Assembly (NCBI GenBank): GCA_934754975.1 | Contig: CAKVKI010000057.1 | Coordinates: 1-12,261 of the forward strand | Direction: 5' to 3' | Origin: an uncultured Alistipes sp. | Lineage (GTDB): Bacteria; Bacteroidota; Bacteroidia; Bacteroidales; Rikenellaceae | DNA length: 12,261 bases | Shown here: in pieces, positions 8,901 through 12,261 of the stretch | Layout: each line of letters opens with the position of its first letter | Numbering within the stretch: position 1 is the first letter of the stretch | The notes under the pieces: generated by a model | What the model was told of the DNA's origin: nothing | Database searches by the model: none | Seen by the model: the letters and a program-made list of their open reading frames with translations, nothing else | Translations under genes and position numbers: made by a program

Positions 8901-9267
8901 CGAGTACCACGCCCGTTACGGTGACGGGGTGCGCCTGCTGCGCGCTGCGGACCGAAAGCAGGATGTTCGGCGCGGCGATTTCATAGATTACGTCCGATCC
9001 TGCCGTCAGCTGGTCGAGGACCTTGTCCAGCGGCAGCGCTTTGGCGCGGATTGTCACGAGCCGTTCCACATCGACGTCGCGTTGTGATATGAATAGGTAT
9101 TTCGTCTGTTTTTCGATTTCGTTCATGGCCCGTTCCATCCGCACGTTTTCCAGTTGCAATGTTACGCGGGGTGTCTGGGCTTGAGCCTGGGCGGAGACTG
9201 CGCTCAGGCCGAGTACGAACAAAAAAAGTAAACAGGCATTTAATTTGCTGAATAATTTTTTATTCAT
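5920..9267 (-). CDS. SusC/RagA family TonB-dependent transporter with N-terminal STN signalling domain
   Basis: 1115 residues from the chosen start. I place the start at 9267 (MNKKLFSKLN) because it gives a proper signal peptide, cleaved near ALA26; an in-frame ATG at 9339 would add 24 non-signal-like residues. In order: STN domain (about 36-108, VTLQLENVRM to NILLSV), carboxypeptidase regulatory-like domain (about 115-192), a SusC-type TonB-box region EQVVVTALGIKREQKALSY (197-215), plug (about 215-340, with VMRGAKSISASSNALYVIDG and AAALYGSNAANGAIVVTTKR), then a beta-barrel ending in the terminal phenylalanine LGFNVKLTF. It imports glycan through the outer membrane using TonB energy. The STN domain normally contacts a FecR-type anti-sigma factor, and exactly such a gene lies upstream. 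Oddity: a run of nine G (8783-8791 on the + strand as C) at codons 159-162. Confidence 0.96.
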   Translation of the reverse strand: MNKKLFSKLNACLLFLFVLGLSAVSAQAQAQTPRVTLQLENVRMERAMNEIEKQTKYLFISQRDVDVERLVTIRAKALPLDKVLDQLTAGSDVIYEIAAPNILLSVRSAQQAHPVTVTGVVLDEHGIPVIGASVLVEGTTTGTSTATDGSFRLQVPQTEGGGPALAVNFIGYEPVTVPVGNRTRFEITLRESVVQMEQVVVTALGIKREQKALSYNVQQVKSDAITDVKDANFINSLSGKVAGLQINTSSSGVGGAAKVVMRGAKSISASSNALYVIDGIPMHNTGSSGSTENGSQGSTEGIADINPDDIESISVLTGAAAAALYGSNAANGAIVVTTKRGKAGRFDVTFSSNTEFLQPFSMPSFQNRYGTGSRGKVSGSKIFSWGPALNAAAQRGYTPNDFFETGAVYSNSVTMSGGSERNQVHFSIGTVNSEGIVPNNRYNRYNFTFRNTSYFLGDRLKLDVDASYIMQNDRNMVNQGAYSNPLVSAYLFPRGDDFSLIKNFERWNPARQISEQYWPQGQGDFRMQNPYWIAYRNLRENDKKRYMLSAALSYKLTDWLNVSGRVRIDNTANLFTEKLYASSNPTLLEESNKGKYTETRTTDNQTYADILVNINKNFGEDFSLVANIGASVSDTKVDGTSNIGPLRDDGIPNLFTVLNIDRNKGRAVRDGWRELTESVFASVEVGWKRMLYLTVTGRNDWASQLANSSQISFFYPSAGLSWLPNVTFDMPEQIDYLKLRGSFSSVGLPYPRHLTSPTFSWNETTQLWNTKTHFPIGKLHPERTNSWEIGVDMSLWRSLSLSASFYRADTKNQTFDPDLSVSSGYSTIYLQTGHVRNTGVELALGYNHKWGDFGWDSNFTFSWNKNEIVELVSNYIHPELGKPIDKNRLELSTPGQGLGKAKFILKTGGTLGDLYTHSKLAYDKNGQVLLDDDGNPVSVTVADDIKLGSVFPKYNLAWSNGFTWKGIRLRALVKARIGGIVYSATQAAMDYYGVSEASAAARDAGGVTINGRSRIDPQTWYSAVSSQNGLPQYYTYSATNVRLAELSVGYTLPRKWFRNVCAVNVSFVGSNLWMIYNKAPFDPEAVATTGNYYQGIDYFMMPSLRSLGFNVKLTF
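8783..8791 (-). repeat. Nine-G homopolymer inside susC coding sequence
   Basis: On the coding strand the sequence reads GAG followed by seven G within codons for Glu159-Gly160-Gly161-Gly162, a total run of nine G. It lies in the carboxypeptidase regulatory-like domain, well before the plug. I read the shifted frames: loss of one G reaches a TGA near codon 201, and gain of one G reaches a TGA near codon 190. Runs like this are classic sites of slipped-strand mispairing. Here the frame is intact (gene ON). Confidence 0.9.
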
Positions 9268-9430
9268 AACTTTGTGTATTAAGGTTATTAGGTGTAGCAT
9301 TCGTATCTCCGGTAACCTTTCCCGCGGGTGTGTCAGCATCTGCGGGTTTTTTGTTCGGAAGACCGGAGTGAGGTTGGTTTACTGCGGTCTTATCTCATAG
9401 GCATAGCATTTTTTAGCGGTTATACTTCGG
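9268..9430 (-). promoter_or_regulatory. Leader and probable ECF-sigma-dependent promoter region of susC
   Basis: A 163-base non-coding gap between the anti-sigma gene and susC, reading leftwards. By analogy with other ECF/FecR/SusC loci it should hold the promoter recognised by the adjacent sigma factor. I see no TAnnTTTG housekeeping box in it. Structure seen: an inverted repeat AAGACCG (9359-9365) with CGGTCTT (9385-9391), spacer 19; the palindromes CCCGCGGG (9321-9328) and GGTTACC (9311-9317, on the minus strand); and, on the minus strand, TAACCG repeated 11 bases apart (9433-9428 and 9422-9417). The exact promoter cannot be named from sequence alone. Confidence 0.5.
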
Positions 9431-10369
9431 TTACAGAATGTAGATTACACTTTCGTCTTCGTTTTTCTCATAGGTGAAATCCACGGAACGCTGGACCATT
9501 CGCAGGGCGTGGTCTATGCCCGACGATACCCGCAGTTTACCCCAGTTGAAGTCGAGGGCGGGCAGTTCGCTGCGGTGTATTTCGATGCGTACGCCGAATG
9601 CCTTTTCGAAACGCTCCATCAACTCCGGGAACGTGCATCCCGTCAGGCTGACGATCCCTTCGGGCCAGCGGTATACGTCGTGGTTGGCGATTTGTTCGCG
9701 GCACAGGTGACCATCGACGAGCGTCGCCTTCTGGTCGGGTTCGAGTACCAGCGATTCGTTTGTCCGCCGGTCGTAGACCCGGACCGATCCGTGTATGAGC
9801 GCCGTAGAGAAACGGTCGTGCGCCTGATCGGCTTCGACGTTGAATTTGGTGCCCAGCACCTCGACGTTGCAGGCGTAGGTTTCGACCACGAACGGGTGCG
9901 CCGCATCGTGCTGCACCTCGAACAGCGCTTCGCCCTGCACCTTCACCCGGCGTTCGCGGCCTGCGAAAACCAGCGGATATTCGAAACGCGTTCCGGCATT
10001 GAGCCATACGTTCGTACCGTCTTCGAGCGTCATCGAGACGCGCTGCCCGGTCGGTACGACGAGCGTAGTCGTGCGCTGCGACCAGTCGTGGAGGAAGTGC
10101 GAAACGCTCAGGCGGTAACCGCCCACCAGAAGCAGCACGACGGCTGCGGCTCCTGCGGCGATCCGGGCGGCGATCCGCCATACGGATATGCGTCGGCGCA
10201 CGGTCTCCTTTTCGCGTGCGGCCGTCAGCAGCACGGCGTTGTATAATTCGTGCGCCACTTCGAATTCACGGCGGTTGGCTTCGTCGGCTCCCAGCCATTC
10301 GTTCAGGGCGTCGGTTTCCTGATCGGAGCTTTCTCCGCGGAAGTACTTATAGATGATTTCCTTGTCCAT
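9431..10369 (-). CDS. FecR family anti-sigma factor
   Basis: 312 residues. The cytoplasmic N-terminus (1-63) carries the FecR N-terminal pattern IIYKYFRGESSDQETDALNEWL and would bind the sigma factor. One membrane helix spans about 64-86 (WRIAARIAAGAAAVVLLLVGG). The periplasmic part has a FecR domain (about 100-200; VVPTGQRVSMTLEDGTNVWL, then FEYPLVF and GEALFEV) and a C-terminal DUF4974-type STN-like domain (about 240-310; SLTGCTFPELMERFEKAFGV). It holds the ECF sigma factor inactive until the STN domain of the transporter signals import. It lies 89 bases after the sigma gene and 163 bases before susC. The 89-base gap (10370-10458) is AT-rich; I found no clear promoter or terminator in it, so cotranscription with the sigma gene is likely. 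Confidence 0.95.
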   Translation of the reverse strand: MDKEIIYKYFRGESSDQETDALNEWLGADEANRREFEVAHELYNAVLLTAAREKETVRRRISVWRIAARIAAGAAAVVLLLVGGYRLSVSHFLHDWSQRTTTLVVPTGQRVSMTLEDGTNVWLNAGTRFEYPLVFAGRERRVKVQGEALFEVQHDAAHPFVVETYACNVEVLGTKFNVEADQAHDRFSTALIHGSVRVYDRRTNESLVLEPDQKATLVDGHLCREQIANHDVYRWPEGIVSLTGCTFPELMERFEKAFGVRIEIHRSELPALDFNWGKLRVSSGIDHALRMVQRSVDFTYEKNEDESVIYIL

Positions 10370-10458
10370 ACAGTATATTAACGCCTGAGCGCTTCCTGTA
10401 CGGAATAAAAAAGCACCTTTTGGTTAAAAAAATAATTTTAGGAATATCGTAAAGAAAA

Positions 10459-11040
10459 TTACGAATTTAACATCGTGTCGCAGAGAAGGATAACGGATAC
10501 GAGCAGGTAATCTTTCAGGGCCAGGCGCAGGATGCGCGTCGCCTTGCGGATTTCGAAATCGACCTGATTCGTGGAGAGTCCGTACGTGGCGGCGATCTCC
10601 CTGTAAGTCATGTCGTGGTAACGGTGGTCGATGAAAATGCGGCGCATGGTGACGGGCATGGCTTCGAGCTGCGCCTGTACGATTGACTCCACTTCGGTCA
10701 GGAAGAGCGTTTTCGGGTCGCTGTGTTCCAGCGAGTGGAGCGTAGCCTGACGGATGTGGCTCCATTTGCGGGCCAGCGTATCGTGGACGCGTTGGTGCTG
10801 GGACTCGGAACGCAGCCAGCTGAGACATTTGTTTTTGACGATTGTAAGGATGTAGGCCGGAATATTCTCGTCGGTCACTTCGGCGCGCTTGCTCCAGAAG
10901 GTCAGAAAACTGTCGGTCACGAGGTCTTCCGCGACCATACGTTCCCGTACATAGCTGAATGCTATATCCACGAATGCCCGCTTGTATTGCAGGAACAACC
11001 GGTCGAAATCGGCTGCGGTTATGGTCGCGGATTCGGGCAT
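10459..11040 (-). CDS. ECF-type RNA polymerase sigma factor (Bacteroidetes sigma-70 family)
   Basis: 193 residues, the usual length. The sigma-2 region covers about 10-76 (FDRLFLQYKRAFVDIAFSYV, then AEDLVTDSFLTFWSKR, the core-binding and -10 recognition helices). The sigma-4 helix-turn-helix covers about 120-175 (QLEAMPVTMRRIFIDHRYHD, then MTYREIAATYGLSTNQVDFEIRKA). It ends in a hydrophobic tail YLLVSVILLCDTML, a feature I recall in several Bacteroidetes sigma factors of this group. It is expected to transcribe the susC operon once released by the neighbouring FecR protein. A TAnnTTTG promoter lies directly upstream, so basal expression probably depends on the housekeeping sigma factor. There is no Shine-Dalgarno motif before the ATG (AACGAACGCC), normal for the phylum. 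Confidence 0.96.
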   Translation of the reverse strand: MPESATITAADFDRLFLQYKRAFVDIAFSYVRERMVAEDLVTDSFLTFWSKRAEVTDENIPAYILTIVKNKCLSWLRSESQHQRVHDTLARKWSHIRQATLHSLEHSDPKTLFLTEVESIVQAQLEAMPVTMRRIFIDHRYHDMTYREIAATYGLSTNQVDFEIRKATRILRLALKDYLLVSVILLCDTMLNS

Positions 11041-11060
11041 GGCGTTCGTTTTATATCTAT

Positions 11061-11093
11061 CAAAGATAACATAAAATTTTCGGAACTACCAAA
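11061..11093 (-). promoter_or_regulatory. Housekeeping promoter of the ECF sigma gene
   Basis: On the minus strand TATCTTTG (complement of 11061-11068) matches the Bacteroidetes -7 element TAnnTTTG, and TTTG (complement of 11090-11093) sits 21 bases upstream as the -33 element. Transcription would start near 11054, leaving an untranslated leader of about 14 bases before the ATG at 11040. Confidence 0.75.
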
Positions 11094-11207
11094 TTTATTG
11101 CCGCCGCCTCTCCCCGGAATTGCTTCCTGCTGTCGTTGCGTATCGGCTTCCCCGATCCTGTTACGTGGCGGTTGCTTGCGCTTGTCATCCTGTCGTTTTT
11201 TTACGGT

Positions 11208-11266
11208 AACTATATTTTTTAGTTTAAAAACTATCTAAAATAGTTGCATGTGAATTTTTTTTAGTT
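11208..11266 (+). promoter_or_regulatory. Candidate BlaI operator array: AACTA-N7-TAGTT dyads at 21-bp spacing
   Basis: Two 17-bp perfect dyads, AACTA-N7-TAGTT, occupy 11208-11224 and 11229-11245, exactly 21 bp apart (two helical turns). A third TAGTT at 11262-11266 keeps the same 21-bp step, though its left half (11250-11254, GTGAA) is degenerate. The second dyad overlaps the -33 element and the third half-site touches the -7 element of the blaI promoter. Their position, symmetry and phasing fit a repressor operator. BlaI/MecI proteins of Firmicutes bind TACA/TGTA dyads, so the half-site differs; assignment to this BlaI is inference. Confidence 0.6.
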
Positions 11267-11273
11267 ACCTTTG
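11244..11273 (+). promoter_or_regulatory. Promoter of the blaI-like / M56 peptidase operon
   Basis: TTG (11244-11246) as the -33 element, a 19-base spacer and TACCTTTG (11266-11273) as the -7 element fit the Bacteroidetes consensus TTTG-N(17-23)-TAnnTTTG. The start of transcription would be near 11280, giving a leader of about 47 bases that contains a 5-bp GC stem, CCGGG (11284-11288) with CCCGG (11302-11306). The spacer includes a run of eight T (11255-11262). No Shine-Dalgarno is seen before the ATG at 11327. Confidence 0.8.
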
Positions 11274-11326
11274 CTGTCGGACACCGGGACTTCTTCTTTT
11301 TCCCGGCCTGAAAAAACACCGATGCT

Positions 11327-11692
11327 ATGGAAAAACTGACACGCAGGGAAGAAGAACTGATGCGCTGTTTTTGGGAACACGGCCCGCTGTTCGTGCGGGA
11401 ACTGGTTGCGCTGGCCGCCGAGCCTAAACCCCATTTCAATACGCTTTCGACGATGGTCCGCGCCCTCGAAGCCAAAGGTTATGTCGATCACAAGACCTTC
11501 GGAAGCACCTATCAGTATTATCCCGTGGTGACCGAAGAAGAGTTTTCACGCCGGACGCTGGGCGGCGTCATCAGCAAATATTTCGAGAATTCCTATCTCG
11601 GGGCTGTTTCCGCACTGGTCGAGGAGGAGAAGATTTCGGTCGAGGATCTCCGGGAGCTGATCGACCGCATCGAAACTCAAAACCGTCGGTAG
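11327..11692 (+). CDS. BlaI/MecI/CopY family winged-helix transcriptional repressor
   Basis: 121 residues, the normal family length. The N-terminal winged helix (1-72) begins LTRREEELMRCFWEHGPLFV, with the recognition helix NTLSTMVRALEAKGYV (38-53) and the wing HKTFGSTYQYYPV (55-67). The C-terminal helices (about 75-120; FSRRTLGGVISKYF, then SVEDLRELIDRIE) form the dimerisation region that the partner protease usually cuts. The repressor should bind its own promoter and be inactivated when the membrane peptidase senses its signal. The partner gene starts only 2 bases after its stop. In Bacteroidetes such pairs are common and are often not linked to beta-lactamases; no resistance gene is visible here. 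Confidence 0.95.
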   Translation: MEKLTRREEELMRCFWEHGPLFVRELVALAAEPKPHFNTLSTMVRALEAKGYVDHKTFGSTYQYYPVVTEEEFSRRTLGGVISKYFENSYLGAVSALVEEEKISVEDLRELIDRIETQNRR

Positions 11693-11694
11693 CC

Positions 11695-12261
11695 ATGTAT
11701 GCCCTGATGATTTACAGCCTGAAGGTCGGCGCCTGTCTGGCGGTGTTTTACCTCTTTTTCAAACTGCTGCTGAGCCGTGAGACCTTCCATCGCCTGAACC
11801 GTATCGTGGTTCTGGCGGCTATGGTGCTGTCGTTTTTACTGCCGTTCTGCGTCATTACGATTTACCGCGAACTGCCTGTCGTGCCGGAAGTTCCGGTGAC
11901 GGAGCCGGTCTCTGGGACGCCTGCCGAACCGCAGCCCGGGCCGTTCCCGTGGGATAAGGCCGCGGCCATTGCTTTTCTGGCCGGAGTGGGGGCGACGCTG
12001 CTCTGGACGTTCGGATCGGTCTGCGGCGTGATCCGCATGATCCGCCGGGGCCGCCGCGAACGGATGGCCGACGGAACGGTGCTGGTGCGCACCGACCAGT
12101 CCGTGACGCCTTTCAGCTGGTACCGCTATATCGTGCTTTCGGAAAAGGACCTGGCCGAAAACGGCGATGCGATCGTCCTGCACGAAAAGGCCCATCTGCG
12201 GCTGCGTCATTCGATCGACCTGCTGGTGACCGACCTTGCGGGCTGTCTCCAATGGTTCAAC
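11695..12261 (+). CDS. M56 family (BlaR1/MecR1-like) membrane metallopeptidase, N-terminal part
   Basis: 189 codons are visible and the frame is still open at the right edge, so the gene is partial. It starts at ATG 11695, two bases after the blaI stop. Membrane helices are seen at about 5-25, 35-57 and 89-113, with a Pro/Glu-rich loop (61-84) between the second and third. The gluzincin zinc site is HEKAH (163-167, an HExxH motif), preceded by the family motif TPFSWYRYIVLSEKD (138-152), and followed by RLRHSIDLL. The protein should be a signal-responsive protease that destroys or inactivates the BlaI repressor. Homologues often carry extra C-terminal periplasmic domains; whether this one does is beyond the window. 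Confidence 0.93.
   Translation, partial: MYALMIYSLKVGACLAVFYLFFKLLLSRETFHRLNRIVVLAAMVLSFLLPFCVITIYRELPVVPEVPVTEPVSGTPAEPQPGPFPWDKAAAIAFLAGVGATLLWTFGSVCGVIRMIRRGRRERMADGTVLVRTDQSVTPFSWYRYIVLSEKDLAENGDAIVLHEKAHLRLRHSIDLLVTDLAGCLQWFN

Noticed and set aside
9268..9339. Upstream extension of susC by 24 codons to an ATG at 9339
   Set aside because: The extra residues (MLTHPRERLPEIR...) precede a perfect signal peptide that starts at 9267; an N-terminal extension would spoil secretion and would use up half of the regulatory leader.
9321..9352. Terminator-like hairpin CCCGC...GCGGG followed by six T on the + strand
   Set aside because: The stem is only 5 bp with a 16-base loop, and no + strand gene lies upstream to need it. 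The neighbouring genes are transcribed the other way.
10370..10458. Possible promoter or terminator between the sigma and anti-sigma genes
   Set aside because: The 89 bases are AT-rich, but I found no TAnnTTTG box and only a 3-bp ACC/GGT stem before a T run, too weak to call.
11836..12252. A 138-codon minus-strand open frame antisense to the M56 peptidase
   Set aside because: The + strand frame has membrane helices and an HExxH motif and is 2 bases downstream of blaI. The minus frame is Arg/His-rich with no motif.
11327..12261. Beta-lactam resistance cassette suggested by a BlaI/BlaR1-like pair
   Set aside because: No beta-lactamase or penicillin-binding protein gene is visible, and such regulator pairs are widespread in Bacteroidetes with other roles.

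Overview
The window looks like chromosomal DNA from a gut-type member of the Bacteroidales. Alistipes (Rikenellaceae) is my best guess, based on the fairly high GC content together with SusC/SusD genes, DUF1735 lipoproteins, a Bacteroidetes-type ECF sigma factor with a FecR partner, TAnnTTTG promoters and a general lack of Shine-Dalgarno sequences. The genus is inference; the phylum is well supported.

Layout. Bases 1-155 hold the 3' end of rpsU (ribosomal protein bS21, + strand), followed by a strong terminator at 181-210. From 352 to 11040 everything is on the minus strand and reads leftwards: an ECF sigma factor (11040-10459), a FecR-type anti-sigma factor (10369-9431), a 163-base leader, and then a tightly packed five-gene block. 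That block is an STN-bearing SusC transporter (9267-5920), a SusD lipoprotein (5906-4317), a short GH18-like lipoprotein (4308-3349), a DUF1735+LamG lipoprotein (3339-2098) and a DUF1735+GH18-like lipoprotein (2079-352). It ends at a minus-strand terminator (297-330), facing the rpsU terminator. From 11327 to the right edge, on the + strand, are a BlaI/MecI-type repressor and the N-terminal part of its M56 (BlaR1-like) membrane metallopeptidase partner.

How it fits together. The minus-strand locus is a polysaccharide-utilization-type locus. In the expected model, the surface lipoproteins capture a glycan, SusD/SusC import it with TonB energy, and the STN domain of SusC signals through FecR to free the ECF sigma factor, which raises transcription of the susC block. 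ECF/anti-sigma control is typical of host-glycan loci in Bacteroides. The gene order and domains resemble the endo-beta-N-acetylglucosaminidase (N-glycan) loci of B. thetaiotaomicron. The striking point is that both GH18-like proteins have lost the catalytic Asp/Glu of the DxxDxDxE motif (W367/G369 in one, A162/N164 in the other). The block therefore seems to encode binding and import but no working hydrolase.

Other points of interest are a nine-G homopolymer in the susC coding sequence, where a one-base slip in either direction truncates the protein before the plug; a 21-bp-spaced array of AACTA-N7-TAGTT dyads over the blaI promoter, a candidate repressor operator; and a two-tier inverted repeat between the convergent terminators.
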